Numbered from the stretch's first letter, positions 31,590-42,050 are shown. The stretch is DNA of 64,000 bases from Symbiodinium sp. CCMP2592 (GCA_905221615.1 CAJNDT010002846.1:265001-329000); one strand, 5' to 3'. Translations and numbers: made by a program. Notes: a model not told the origin generated them from the sequence alone.

Positions 31590-32345
31590 GGATTTGCGGG
31601 TTTAGGGTTTAGGGTTTCGGCTCGAAAGCCTTGAACCCGTAACCCTCAAACCGTCGAACATCATTTCTCTGCCCACTTGTGGGGAAGGGCTTCGTCTTCG
31701 TTCTCATTTCACCATCCTTCTACTGTAAGCCTTTCTAAGCACTTCAGGAGACTCAGCCATTTGGGGTTTAAGGCATAGAGTTTAGGGTTTAGAGCTTAGG
31801 GCTTAGGGTTTTGAATTGTCAGGGTTTGGGGTTTTGTGGGTGTTTTGAGGGGCCCCCTGGCAACTGCCCAGGCCCTGCTCGTATTTTGGCAATCTGCAAA
31901 CCTCCTACCCCCTGCTCTTCCCTGAGGCCCTACTTGGAGGGTCGGGGGACTTAGTAAGTAGCTAAGTTAGTCTTATAAGCACCCTAAAAGGGGGCGTAAT
32001 TGGGGTTATGATACGGCCCTACTCATGGAGCCCCGAAAGCCTTAAACCCAATACCAGCCTGAACCAAAACCCCAAGTGCCATAGCCCCCTAAACCCTAAA
32101 CTCAAAACCCTAAGCTCTAAACCCCAAGCCCCGAAAGCACCAAAGCCAAAAGCCTCTAAACCCCAAGCTCTAAACCCCAAACCCCTAAAGCCCTAAAGCC
32201 TAAAACCTCTCAACCCCTAAACCCCCAAACCCCTCAAGACCTAAACCAGAGCGCTCCCAGCTAGAGCTTACCGTTTAGGGTCTTAGGTTTCAGGTCTTCT
32301 GATCCTCGAAATCCTATAGTTGGAAGCCCTTCAGACTGCAGCACT

Positions 32346-32457
32346 CCTTGGAGGGGCAGGGGACTTAGTAAGTAGGTTATAAGTACCCTAAATGGAGTTA
32401 CCACAATTATAACCCTACTTATGAACGACTTACTATGTCCCCTGCCCCTCCAAGTGA
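32346..32457. mobile_element. Hairpin MITE, family 4
   Basis: Arms ccttggaggggcaggggact / agtcccctgcccctccaag (one mismatch); core ttataagtaccctaaatgga. Other copies at 60071-60194 and 61162-61286; a one-sided remnant at 31929-32030. Confidence 0.8.
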
Positions 32458-32736
32458 TACAGGTAGGTGCGACTTCAAGTCCAGACACAACAGCAAAGAA
32501 CCCCCCTACACCCTAAACCATACACCCTAAACCGAAGAGTCCACTGTGATCTGCCGCAGCTCTTCAAAGGCAAAGAGCCGTCTGAAAAGGGGCCAAATCT
32601 CGGGTAATTTCTCTGGAGCGATTAGTTCTCGGACTAGCCAAGGTCTGGGTAAATCTGTGATTCTGCAGTACCTTGCAGACTCTCTATCTTTGTGCCTTTG
32701 GCCCTTCATACCAGCCACCATACCGTCAACACCACA

Positions 32737-34091
32737 ATGAAACCTGATGCTATCAGCATCGGCAATCGCATCCGCGGCTGCGCCCGCGAGGGAGATTGGC
32801 CAAAAGCCGTCCACCTCTTCGGCGAGGCTTCGGCGGCCCGGATGGCGCGGACCCTCATCACCTTCAGCGCCTGCATGAGTGCCTGTGTGAAGGGTGAGCA
32901 GTGGCAGCGAGCTCTGCACCTCTTTGCCGAGATGCCCGGTTCAGAGGTGGGTGTTCCGAAAATCAGGATCCTACTATATAGGTTCGAGGTTCTATATTAG
33001 GGTCCCCTATTAAGCCCCCTATGTTCGGAAACCCTTGAGGTGGTGCCAGATGTGGTCAGCTACAACACAAGCATCAGCGCTTGTGGCAAAGGCGGCCAAT
33101 GGCAGCTGTCTGTGCAGCTTCTTTCAGACCTGCAGACAGCCAGGCTCACACCCGACGTTATCACTTTTACTGCCATCGCCTCTGCCCGCGAGAGCGCCGA
33201 AGACTGGCAGAGAGCCCTCGGTTCTCTGTCTGCCATATCCCAAAGAGAGCTGCAGCCAAGTGTCGTTACCTACAGTACCTGCATCACCGCCTGTGAGAAG
33301 CTGGGTTCTTGTTCAGGAATGTAGTTTAAGTTACCATAAATAGGGATCTATAGTAAATTGATATGGTTTCCTTTCTATGGCAACTTCAATTAGAATTCCC
33401 GAAACAAGAACACAGGAAAAGCTCTCACTGGCATTTGGGGCTCCAGCTGCTCTCCGAGATGCTTCGGGCAGGAACCCGGCCGAACGTGGTCACCATCAGT
33501 GCTTGCATGAGCGCCTGCGCCAAGGGTGAAAGTTGGGAAGCAGCCCTGTCCCTTCTTTGGGAGATGCCTGCAAGAAGGCTCCAGAGCAACATCATCAGCT
33601 TTAACTCTGGCCTTAGTGCATGTGAAAGCGCTTCGCAATGGTCTGTCACGCTGGAGGTGTTGAAGTCCATTCCTCAGGCTCACCTCACTCCCGATCTCAT
33701 CACTTTCAACACATCTATGAGCTCCTGTTCGGGAGGTGAAGCGTGGCAGAAGGCCCTGCAACTCTTCTCGGAGCTTCCTGGTCAGGAGCTTGAGCCCGAC
33801 ATCTTCACCTTTGCCGCGGCAGCGAGCTCCTGCGAGAAGGGTGCTTCATGGCAGGCGGCATTCGTGGTGCTCGCAGACATGTCCAGTGCTCGCATCGCAC
33901 CGGAGATATTCAGCCTGAACTCCGCGATCAGTGCGTGCGAGAAGTGTGCCCAGTGGCAAGTGGCGCTGCACCTCCTTTGGCAGATGCCTTCTCTTGGGAT
34001 CTCGCCAGACATCATCAGCTTCAGTGCCACTGCCAGTGCCTGCGAGAAGGCAGGAGAGTGGCAGAGGACCCTTTATGATTCTTACTCTTAG
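32737..34091 (+). CDS. PPR protein, three-exon gene
   Basis: ATG 32737 (cacaATGaaa). Exons 32737-32946, 33040-33296 and 33416-34091 total 1,143 nt (380 residues). Intron 1 is a family-3 hairpin with GT-AG ends; intron 2 is GA-AG and also hairpin-like. The repeats are more diverged than in the other genes here (SACVKGEQWQRAL, SSCSGGEAWQKAL), so this is probably a separate subfamily. About nine 35-residue units are visible. The frame ends shortly after AGEWQRTL. A near copy of gagtggcggaggacgct recurs at about 34201, so the gene may once have continued through a further insertion into the relics at 34201-34290 and 34517-34640. RNA binding by family. Confidence 0.8.
32947..33039 (+). mobile_element. 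Intron 1 (GT-AG) formed by a family-3 hairpin, AGGT borders
   Basis: The word AGGTG spans both junctions (32945-32949 and 33038-33042). Inner ends GGGTGTTCCGAAAAT / ATGTTCGGAAACCC are family-3 termini. Excision gives G-S-E-V-V-P-D. A spliceable transposon whose duplicated target is the AG|GT proto-splice site. Confidence 0.8.
33297..33415 (+). mobile_element. Intron 2 (GA-AG), hairpin-like
   Basis: tgtga|GAagctggg ... aacacAG|gaaaagc restores C-E-K-S-S-H-W. The ends contain gttcttgttcaggaat and attcccgaaacaagaac, imperfect inverted repeats of about 16 bp. Confidence 0.75.
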
Positions 34092-34200
34092 ATATACGTA
34101 TGGTATAGTATGCACCGACCCTATGCCCTTTTACTAGTGTTCATAGTTTATAGAGCCCGTTAAGGAACCCTTGAAGGAACCCTGCTGTAAATTATTGTTT

Positions 34201-34640
34201 GAGTGGCGGAGGACGCTCCAACTCCTGGAGCAAATGTCGGCGAGCAGGACTTCTCACTACCAGACGATTCAATGCTCGTCATGTTCGATTTCTGTTGCAA
34301 CTTAGACCTTGTCATGAAATGAACCCGCGGTTTATTCAGCAAGCCCTGTAGTGTCTGGTTGATAGATGAAGCTAGTAGCACTCGAGGGTCTTCTAGCCCG
34401 AGAATCTGCAAATGTTTGTCTCTTGCGTTCCAACAGACGCCCAGCTAGCAGCTCACCCTGAACCCTTAATCTGGTTCCTGCTAGGACCCTGGAGCCCGAA
34501 ACCCTGAACCCTGCTTGCAGGATACCGGCTTCAGTGGTGACCTACAACGCCTGTATCAGCGCCTGCGGGTGTGCGGCGCAGTGGCAGGTGGCATTCAAGC
34601 TTCTTGCAGACATGCCGGTAGCTTGGCTGTTCAAGTCGAA
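34201..34640 (+). pseudogene. PPR exon relics
   Basis: 34201-34260 encodes EWRRTLQLLEQMSA, and 34517-34640 encodes VVTYNACISACGCAAQWQVAFKLLADMPVA, both clear PPR pieces in different frames. The second runs directly into the family-6 hairpin element that hosts the LINE. They are probably 3' exons of the gene at 32737, now cut off. Confidence 0.65.
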
Positions 34641-34641
34641 C

Positions 34642-34676
34642 ATAGGGGCCTGAAGTAGTTACCTATACTATTGTGG
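34642..34676. mobile_element. Left half of a family-6 MITE split by the LINE
   Basis: ggggcctgaagtagttacc plus tatactattgtgg aligns with the first third of the copy at 26635-26738. The remaining part resumes at 48107. Confidence 0.8.
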
Positions 34677-34925
34677 AGGGTTTCGGATCGAGCTTGGCCT
34701 AGCATTGCCGATTCCCCAGTGGGCTGTTGACCCACGACTTGTACCACGGTGCGACAAAGTCCGTCGTGGCACCGCTCTCAGCGTCGCCGCCGCCATAAGG
34801 CAAGGTTGCGCCTCCGTTCTGCGCGTTCTTTCGGCGCCAGACCTTGGCGTCGAGACTTGGTGCTGCTGGCCAGGCACCACAGTGCTCCCGTTTTTCGAGA
34901 GCTTTTTACCGGCAAGGCTCCCTCC

Positions 34926-36164
34926 ATGGGCAAGAAGCCTTACTACCCGCAGTACGGTGCAGAATGGTGGAAGGACGACGAAAGCTACAATCGCCAGCCC
35001 GCCGGTGGCAAAGGTTGGCATGTGTGGCCGGGTGCATATGCCTCCTCGCCCAATGCTGCCAATGCCAAAGGCCGCGGGAAGCCCCTTCGCTACGACCAGA
35101 TCCCTCTACCGGACAGCCGGAATGTCTCCAAGGACTTCCCAGAGGAGGAGATCACCGAGAGCCTAGGGGGCGTTATGGTTCGCGATGTGCAGAGGGCACT
35201 TACGACAGCCAAGAAAGCGGATCAGAAGGTCAGAAAACTCAAACAAGAGATTCTGACGAGAAGGGAGCAATGGGCTCTCTACGAGAAGCAAATGAAAGCA
35301 GACTATACGGCGCAGAAACGTCTGTTCCAGCAGGACCAAGAAAGACTCGACAAGGACTTGGAGGCGGCCATCTCTGCTGGCAAGCAAGCAGCTGGATCTG
35401 TGAAGCACTCCATCGACAATGTCCAAAGGGTAGCCTCGGAGGGCAATTCCTGGGAGGAATTGCTGCACAATGCACCCCACATGGAGGTGGAGCCGAGGGG
35501 ATTCTTCGACGAGGCCCTGAACTTGGTCCAGCAGGCAGCCAGCCGGAGGCAAGCCCAATGTCCTCCGCTTTCTGCCGCAGATGCCCAGCTCGGTCAGGCC
35601 TTGCGAGCACACCTACAGGCAACTGGGAGCATCGAGGGTTTTGGTCAGGTCAATACGCCTCCCCAGGAGCCACTCCCCGAGCGTGGGCCTCCACCGGGAT
35701 TTGCTGGCCCACATCCTGGTGCTCTGTATACCACTTCCCCTCCGTCGGATCCTTATCAACTTACAGCAGAGGGGGGTCGTCCGGCTGGAGGCTATGGCCC
35801 TACGACCTCACAACGAGCCGCGGAACGACGCTTTTCTCCACTACATCCGGGTGGGCGCTCTGTCGAGCCTGGCCTGTCTGCAGAACTTCCTTTGGCCTCT
35901 GGCGAGGCCCTTACTGTGGGACAGAAGCTGGACATGAAGCAGGCCGCCGCCATCGCTGCTGCGTTTCGGGCAGCCGCGGCAAACGATGGCAATGGCAGCA
36001 CCTCATCGGTGCCTGCCAGTGGTCGTGCTATGCACCCATTCGGGGTGCCTCCTACTGGTCCACCTCCGCCTGCTCCAGGTGGCTCTGCTGCTTCGGGTGC
36101 AGAGGGTGCAGTGGATCTGGATGGAATGGACGACACTTCCCACCATGCAGAAGAGCCCACGTGA
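34926..36164 (+). CDS. LINE ORF1: coiled-coil, proline-rich protein
   Basis: The first in-frame ATG (ccctccATGG) starts a 412-residue protein. Residues ~1-60 are rich in Tyr/Trp/Gly (YYPQYGAEWWKDD). Residues ~85-165 are charged and Gln-rich (KKADQKVRKLKQEIL, QQDQERLDKDLEA) and look like a coiled coil. The last ~180 residues are rich in Pro, Gly and Ala. The protein occupies the position of a gag-like ORF1, which in LINEs binds element RNA, but I see no CCHC knuckle or RRM. The frame upstream of the ATG is also open but has no good start. Function by position only. Confidence 0.6.
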   Translation: MGKKPYYPQYGAEWWKDDESYNRQPAGGKGWHVWPGAYASSPNAANAKGRGKPLRYDQIPLPDSRNVSKDFPEEEITESLGGVMVRDVQRALTTAKKADQKVRKLKQEILTRREQWALYEKQMKADYTAQKRLFQQDQERLDKDLEAAISAGKQAAGSVKHSIDNVQRVASEGNSWEELLHNAPHMEVEPRGFFDEALNLVQQAASRRQAQCPPLSAADAQLGQALRAHLQATGSIEGFGQVNTPPQEPLPERGPPPGFAGPHPGALYTTSPPSDPYQLTAEGGRPAGGYGPTTSQRAAERRFSPLHPGGRSVEPGLSAELPLASGEALTVGQKLDMKQAAAIAAAFRAAAANDGNGSTSSVPASGRAMHPFGVPPTGPPPPAPGGSAASGAEGAVDLDGMDDTSHHAEEPT

Positions 36165-36592
36165 GCAGTAGGCCCTTTTGTCGTAGCCCGCCACATTGGA
36201 GTTGCTCGACTGGTTCCCTGGCCGGCCCGCATCTTGTGAGTTCCTTTTGGAATTCCTCGACGCAGTGCTCGTTCGGGTGCTACCTTTTGAGCGATGCCTC
36301 TGTGGCGGTCTATGGCGGCACTGGGCGGTCTCACACCCCTATTGTGAGTAGTTTGGACGTAGGTGGTTTTCTCGCGGTACACCCTACTGCCCTGCTTTCG
36401 CGCGGCCAGCCTTGTCATTCTCTGCAGGTTTTGTCTTCACTTCTGCAGCCTTTGTCTTTCGCCTATGTCGCCCTCTCATGGAATCCTTGGGTTTTGGATT
36501 TCCATGGAAGGGTTGACGTCTCTTCCTCTGCAAGCTGCGATGTCCTTTGTCTTGAGGATGTTCGGCAACTTGCCTCGCCATGTGCACTCCAG

Positions 36593-38905
36593 ATGGGTTT
36601 TGCATTATCAATTCTTCCTTTTGAGAGAGCGCCTAACAGCTACATCGGTGGCGCTGGGGTAGCGGCCTCTCACCCTCCTTCTTTACATGGCCACATCACT
36701 GTCTTGCCGGATGTTTGCTCATGTGCGATTTCCCGGCCGCCTCGGGTCTCTTTGACTCGCTTTCCCTCTGCTTCCCCCGCCCGCTCTTCTGTGGCTGCGG
36801 TGGGGTGTTGCCCCGGTGCTTCGAGCTTTGGCTCCCTTCTTCCGCTCCGGGCATATCTTCCTTCCGATCGGGGTATACTCTGCTTTCTTCTGCAGAGTAT
36901 TGCGACGTGGCTTCTTCCATTGTGTCGGGCCCTTTTCGCAATCCTTGGTCTTGCTTTGTGTGGGGTTTTGTGCAACACGCTTCCCACCAGGGACTCTCCC
37001 CTTAGCACCCTCATTAGGCTGCCTTTTAAGGGTTCTCAGACACGGGTCCTCCTTCCTTTGGCTGCCGTTGCTTCGCCTTCTCAGGCTGCACTGTTGTGGT
37101 CGGCTCCGACCAAGCATACGACCGGTAAGACAAAGAGACCCTCGGGAGGTATCTCCTCTATCTGGCGCCGAGCTCTCTTTGCCTCTGCCCTTTTTACCCT
37201 GCCTGTTCCGATTTGGTGCGCTCCTACGCCCGAATGGACTGCAGCCGTTCACACGGCCAACCAGCTCTCGGAGGCTCGTCCTGATCCCTTGCCGGATCTT
37301 CCAACAGTCAGGGTCCCCTCGATCCACCCGGCTACAGCAGGACCAATCGATAACGACTCTCAGCGGGTAGCCCTTGTTCTTGCGCCGGGTTACCGTGGTG
37401 CGAAGGTGCTTTTGCCTCCTGGTCAGCTGCCCGATGCCGAGGTCCTGCTTGCACAGGTTGCCGAACTTATCCCCAATGCACTCATCCCCGCGCCCTTCCG
37501 ATTGGTGCCAGCCTTCCCACAGACAGCCAACGGCTATGCAGTTTTTGCACAGGTGCCACTTTGGCTCCCTGCAGCCCATAGACGGGTCATCGTTATTGAT
37601 GTGACCCCCTGTGAGGGCCCGCTTTTTGCTTTGTTCGGGGATAGTAGGCTTGATTTCTCTGATCTCGAGTACCTAGCCTCCGAGCATCTTGGTGTGCCCT
37701 GGGATGCCTATCTGGGAACCGATACCAATCCCCTCCGGTCCTCTTCTAGGCCTTCGGTTGAGGATGGATATGTTGTCCAGTTTAGGCCCATCCATAACTC
37801 ACCCCCGCCATGGCAGCCCCGTTTCCTTGACATGCTGGTTGAGGAGGAACTTTGGCGAGATGCGCCATATGTCTACGGCGACGGGGATCAACCCACTCGA
37901 TGGGCGGTGCTGCATGAGAGGTCGATCGTCTTTATCACACATGATGGTGTTCTTGACGACGCACTACGCCAGATTATTGCATCCCGTCTACGTTCTCATG
38001 CGGAGCTTCTCACCATTGAGCCTGCTCCGCGTGCCCTCAGCGACTCGGTTGCCTATGCTGGTCAAGCAGTGCATGGCTTGCTCGCTGTTGCGCTCAGATC
38101 AGAACTGGTGGCGTTTGAACCTCCACGGGATGTTCCTCGCTTCTTGGATCTGCGCCCAACTGGCCGTGATGTCACACACATGTTCACTAACACCGCACCC
38201 TTGTCTTCCGACGTCGTTCTGGAGGTTGCTGATACTAGGCCCCCGGATGGTTTTGCCCCTAGGGTTCTTTCTCCTAGTACCGTTGGTGGCCACTTGTCCT
38301 CTTCCTTTTCCGGTGCCATTGTTGTCGGTTACAGCACACACGCTGTGCCTACTGCAGCAGACTCGCCGGAGCATGCCCCCGGTACAGCGACCGATGAGCT
38401 GCCGCGCGGCGTGTCTTCTCCTGCCCTTGCACCCGAGGAAGACGAATCCCCTTACACGGGGCCCGACTCTTCGGCCTCGGATCCTGTCCCTTTTGTTCTC
38501 CTGACACCGGACTGCATCCCTGAAGTGCATTGGCTTGACCTCTCCTTTCCACTTTCGGTGCAAGAATCCCTCCGGGTTCTCAGGACTTTCAGGGTTGGAC
38601 CATGGGACGCCAGCACAGATCTCCTGGTCCCAGTGTTCCCGCAGCCCGACAAAGAGTTTGCCACCCTGCTTGCTTTGCCGCCTTGGGCAGAAGGATGCAA
38701 TTGCGTCTTGGTTGACTCACGTCAACTGCTTGGCAAATTTTATGCTGCCGTCGTTGATAATTGGACACAATGGTCAGTCTTCCTGTCCCGTCTCGGATAT
38801 GAGCTAACAGATCACCATTTTTGTGCGTGGCATACCGCTTACGCCCGGCAGACCGGTGATGCTTTCCCAGGGCGATGTTGTCACGGTGCTATCTGCCTCT
38901 GCTGA
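36593..38905 (+). CDS. LINE middle ORF, first part: membrane-like segment and composite-domain copies 1-2
   Basis: The open frame actually extends further upstream, overlapping ORF1; 36593 is the first ATG after ORF1, so the start is arbitrary. A strongly hydrophobic stretch (LLPLCRALFAILGLALCGVL) lies near 36910-36975. Copy 1 of the composite domain covers 37367-38190 and ends FLDLRPTGRDV. An acidic linker (EEDESPYTGPDSSASDP) precedes copy 2, which begins at 38518 and breaks where this frame stops at 38905; the downstream half of copy 2 continues in the frame of 38823-39950. The switch is either a mutation or a frameshift site. No recognised enzymatic motif. Such a segment between ORF1 and the enzymatic part is unusual for a LINE. 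Confidence 0.5.
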   Translation: MGFALSILPFERAPNSYIGGAGVAASHPPSLHGHITVLPDVCSCAISRPPRVSLTRFPSASPARSSVAAVGCCPGASSFGSLLPLRAYLPSDRGILCFLLQSIATWLLPLCRALFAILGLALCGVLCNTLPTRDSPLSTLIRLPFKGSQTRVLLPLAAVASPSQAALLWSAPTKHTTGKTKRPSGGISSIWRRALFASALFTLPVPIWCAPTPEWTAAVHTANQLSEARPDPLPDLPTVRVPSIHPATAGPIDNDSQRVALVLAPGYRGAKVLLPPGQLPDAEVLLAQVAELIPNALIPAPFRLVPAFPQTANGYAVFAQVPLWLPAAHRRVIVIDVTPCEGPLFALFGDSRLDFSDLEYLASEHLGVPWDAYLGTDTNPLRSSSRPSVEDGYVVQFRPIHNSPPPWQPRFLDMLVEEELWRDAPYVYGDGDQPTRWAVLHERSIVFITHDGVLDDALRQIIASRLRSHAELLTIEPAPRALSDSVAYAGQAVHGLLAVALRSELVAFEPPRDVPRFLDLRPTGRDVTHMFTNTAPLSSDVVLEVADTRPPDGFAPRVLSPSTVGGHLSSSFSGAIVVGYSTHAVPTAADSPEHAPGTATDELPRGVSSPALAPEEDESPYTGPDSSASDPVPFVLLTPDCIPEVHWLDLSFPLSVQESLRVLRTFRVGPWDASTDLLVPVFPQPDKEFATLLALPPWAEGCNCVLVDSRQLLGKFYAAVVDNWTQWSVFLSRLGYELTDHHFCAWHTAYARQTGDAFPGRCCHGAICLC

Positions 38906-41900
38906 GATTGCGCCACTGCTCACCCTGGATTCCATGCTCCTGTCGCGCTCGACCTGGCGGTCTTCCCTTGCGCTTTCTGTTACCCCTCCTCGTTGGGTCT
39001 ACCACGTTCTCACTGATGGCATGCCGATTGTCCTCGAGATTGAACGTCGTACCATTCAGTGCGAACTTGATTTCCGTCACCTTGTGTGTGCCAGGTTGCT
39101 GGGTCAGGTTCATCGCACTTCAGTACATACACCTAGCCCCCGTATCGGTAACAGTGCACCTGGAGGACGTCCATGCCATGCTGTGCTTGTTGTCACGGAG
39201 ACTCTGCCTGCAGTACCTGTGCCTCCAGGACGTGTTCCCAGACTGCAAGGCGTCGTCTTCTTAGATCTTCGCCTTATTTTTAAGGGTATGTCCTGGCAAG
39301 TTGTTGAGGGGAACCACGTCAGCCTTTCTCGTTTAGAGAGGGAGTTCGGCGTTGACGTGCCAGCGGGCTATCGGGTCAGTGTCCTGGGTGGTTCGGCTGA
39401 ACTTATCGGTGATCAGACTATGCTGAGGGTTGAGCATAGATCCACGCTCACTGTTGAATACGTGCCCTCTGAGCCTCCACCTCCACCTTCTTCCACTTCC
39501 CCTGCTTCGGATGGTCCATCGCATGATGGCCCCGACGGTGATCATGGAAACGGCGATGAGGATGACGATTCATCATCTTCCAGTTCAAGCTCGTCACCGT
39601 CTCCCCCAGCGAGACCCAATAAGCGACGGCGCAACCGATTGCCGACCGGCTCTTCGCGCACAGCAGCACATGCTCACGGCACCCCTGGTGCCACAATATG
39701 CCTCCTTGTTGCGACAGTGCCTTGTGCAGCTCACGTCGGGACTTCTGGTCAATTTGAGCATACTGCGCCAGGACGAAAGTTCGTCGCATCCGGTAGGTCT
39801 GCTAACAGATACTTGCAAACCCCTTTCCCCCATAGACTCCTTCACGAAATCGCGATGTCAGGCAAGGACGTCACTAATTCCTCCGTCGGAACAAAAAACA
39901 GTGTATGTTTATTTTGGCATGGAAATTCCTCCGCTAGCCAGGCCACGTAACATGCACTTCTTCGTACTCCGAGTCCTCCGCCAAGCGAAGACATCTTAGT
40001 GCGACAAAACTTTCATCCTGCTGATGTATGCCCATCTCTGACGGCTCCTTGTCATTCCCTTCCCCCTTCGGGTTTAGCCCTGCCTTTTGCCTCTCTCTGC
40101 TGCTCCCCAAGGAGCCCTGGCCTTCCTACTTCTCGCCTCGTTTGACATGGCCTTCGGGTTTAGATTACAGTAACCCCTGCTGCCATCCTGTTCATCGGTG
40201 CGAGCCTCATGGCCACAAGCTTTCTCAGGAGCCTACTGATACGACTGTGACCGGGCAAAGGCTCATCTCCGACTTGCGCCGTGCCACACGAGTGCTTGGG
40301 GGGACTTGGCCAGTGCTTACTCCTGACGGCACAAGGACTGATGAGTTGGGCTCGCATTCCTCGGATTCCGACCCGGAGGACCTCCGAACACAGTGGATTG
40401 CGACGGTCATCTTAGCGCCGTTGTATGCCCCAGAAGTGTTGTCCATCGCCTTACAGTTGCCGGCTACGGTCGGCCAGTGTATTGCTGCTGCACAGACAGC
40501 TCGCCATCCCACAGCACTTCAGCGTTTTCCCTGCCTGGTGCCATTGCACCCCCAACCAATTTATGGTGCCGCATCCTTTCTTGCTGTGCCGGACTGGCCC
40601 ACTCTCAAGGTTCTGGTTTGCGCTGATATGCGTGCCATTGATGGTCGCCTTCTGGCCATTGAAGCTCCCGCCTATGTGGACAGATCTCAACTCCTTCAGC
40701 TGGTCACACTTCCGGTTGAGCGCTCAATTGAGGTTTGTGTTGGGCCTCTCTCAGATTCCCTAGGCCCTGATGCCTCTGTCCATCTGCGTTCTGGAGATGT
40801 GATCTCCTACAGGCCACTCTCCGAGCCGCCACGTGTCTCTTCTACCCTTGAAATTCTCCTCAGAGTTTCCAGGGAGTGGCTTGAGCGCATCGAGCTGCCA
40901 TCGGTTTTTGGAACACCCGCCTACTGCCTGGTTACGCCTGAGGCCATGGTCCTCTTTCAGACCGATTTTGCGCAACCGACGCAATATAGGAATCACATTG
41001 CCAACGCGCTGGGCTACTCTTTGCGTCATCTGCGGCTCCAACCAGCACGGCCCCAGGTTCGTGATGCCTTTTTGGACGGACATTTCTGCCACGCTGTCAT
41101 TGCGGTGTCTGATGCAGCTGCGTCCAATCATGACGCACATGTGCTTCTGGATTGCCGCTCTCTCCTTGCAGGATGGCGCATGTATTGTGCCAGGGATGGT
41201 ATGTTGGACATTCAAGTGGTATTAGCCTCGCACATCAGTGCTTCTTTCTTTGTGTTTTCACGCGACTATGCCCCTGAGCATGTTGAGGTTAGGACTCCTT
41301 TGCCAGTCACTGTGCATCGCGCCCTGGAACAAGTCTCTGCGTGTCGGCATCCTTTACACCGTCTCAGATTCCCGCGACTGCTCCCATGCGTCCCCCAAAC
41401 AGTCCCGGGCCTGGCTACACTTGTCTCGATCCCAGTATGGACCAACCAAGTTTGTGTCCTCATTGACAGCAGGCTCTTGAACGATCGGCTCTTTGCTATA
41501 ACGCTACCAGCTCGGCAGTCAAGAGACGACCTGCTCCGCGTTGCCTCAATCACAGAGGCCGATGGCACTTTGGTCTTTGTTGGGACTCTGCCCTGGCCAG
41601 TGCCAGACCTGCAGTGGGCAACACTTAGGGACGGTGATACAGTACATTCAGTACATTTTTTACCTCCTGATCACATCCCCTTCGCTGTAGTCGAGCTTTC
41701 TGACATGCTCCAAGACCCAGATGCCTGGCATGCAGAACCACATCTGCCGTCCGACCGCCATGACTTTATCTGGGTCATGTCCGCACAGTCGAACTTTGAA
41801 TATCTTGTCCCGCCCGGCCGGCGACAGGAACTGCGTGCGGACATTGCTGCTGTTCTCCACAGCAGCCCTGCGGCACTGGATCTGAGGCCTGCCCTTCTCA

Positions 41901-42050
41901 ATGATGCCGATTTCTATCGAGATGGACATGCCATGCGAGCTGTTCTCGCAATCCTTACAGGGCACCGACGCTCTGTTCCCAGAGACAGGCCACCTGTCTG
42001 TTTTCTGGATCTGCGACCTATTCTGCTTGGGATGTCGTGGATTACTGTGG
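37367..42050 (+). repeat. Four copies of a ~260-residue composite protein domain
   Basis: Copies at about 37367-38190, 38518-39310, 40430-41190 and 41275-42050. Shared landmarks in order: a Leu/Pro-rich lead (LPxTVxxxL); RLVPxxPQ; AxxxxVPxW; VLVDSRxL; a GDV/GDT turn; HAVxAV; and LDLRPIL-G-SW. Copies 2 and 4 are followed by a further shared ~60-residue tail (FKGMSW / LLGMSW, then VPAGYRVSV / CPPGHTVAV) and an acidic Ser-rich linker, so the arrangement is two tandem pairs. I do not recognise the fold. Confidence 0.7.
38823..39950 (+). CDS. LINE middle ORF, second part: rest of composite copy 2
   Basis: The frame is open from 38823 but continues the domain of the preceding frame only from about 38850 (LSQGDVVTVLSA). 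HAVLVVTE and VVFLDLRLIFKGMSW mark the end of copy 2. Then follow a tail (VPAGYRVSVLGGSAEL), an acidic Ser/Asp run (DEDDDSSSSSSSSSPSP) and a basic KRRRNR patch that could be a nuclear-localisation signal. After about 39600 the alternative frame ending at 39999 looks more natural (VPQYASLLRQCLVQL), suggesting another frame change. No start codon of its own is credible; probably part of one long polyprotein. Confidence 0.45.
   Translation: MRGIPLTPGRPVMLSQGDVVTVLSASAEIAPLLTLDSMLLSRSTWRSSLALSVTPPRWVYHVLTDGMPIVLEIERRTIQCELDFRHLVCARLLGQVHRTSVHTPSPRIGNSAPGGRPCHAVLVVTETLPAVPVPPGRVPRLQGVVFLDLRLIFKGMSWQVVEGNHVSLSRLEREFGVDVPAGYRVSVLGGSAELIGDQTMLRVEHRSTLTVEYVPSEPPPPPSSTSPASDGPSHDGPDGDHGNGDEDDDSSSSSSSSSPSPPARPNKRRRNRLPTGSSRTAAHAHGTPGATICLLVATVPCAAHVGTSGQFEHTAPGRKFVASGRSANRYLQTPFPHRLLHEIAMSGKDVTNSSVGTKNSVCLFWHGNSSASQAT

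Larger units (their letters stand above)
31331..32736. other. Intergenic region
   Basis: CCCTAAA words (31335-31370, 32085-32240), a conserved segment (31396-31473), the family-5 element at 31487 and family-4 elements at 31929 (one-sided) and 32346. No coding sequence was seen, except that the 5' untranslated part of the PPR gene at 32737 may lie in 32530-32736. Confidence 0.5.

Noticed and set aside
34079-34200. An intron linking the PPR exon ending at 34078 with the piece at 34201
   Set aside because: The repeated gagtggc(a/c)gaggac suggests an insertion, but no GT, GC or GA donor with AG acceptor restores the frame.
34844-36164. Upstream part of the long frame ending at 38905
   Set aside because: It overlaps ORF1 in another frame and has Ser/Arg/Trp-rich shadow composition; only the part after ORF1 is considered coding.
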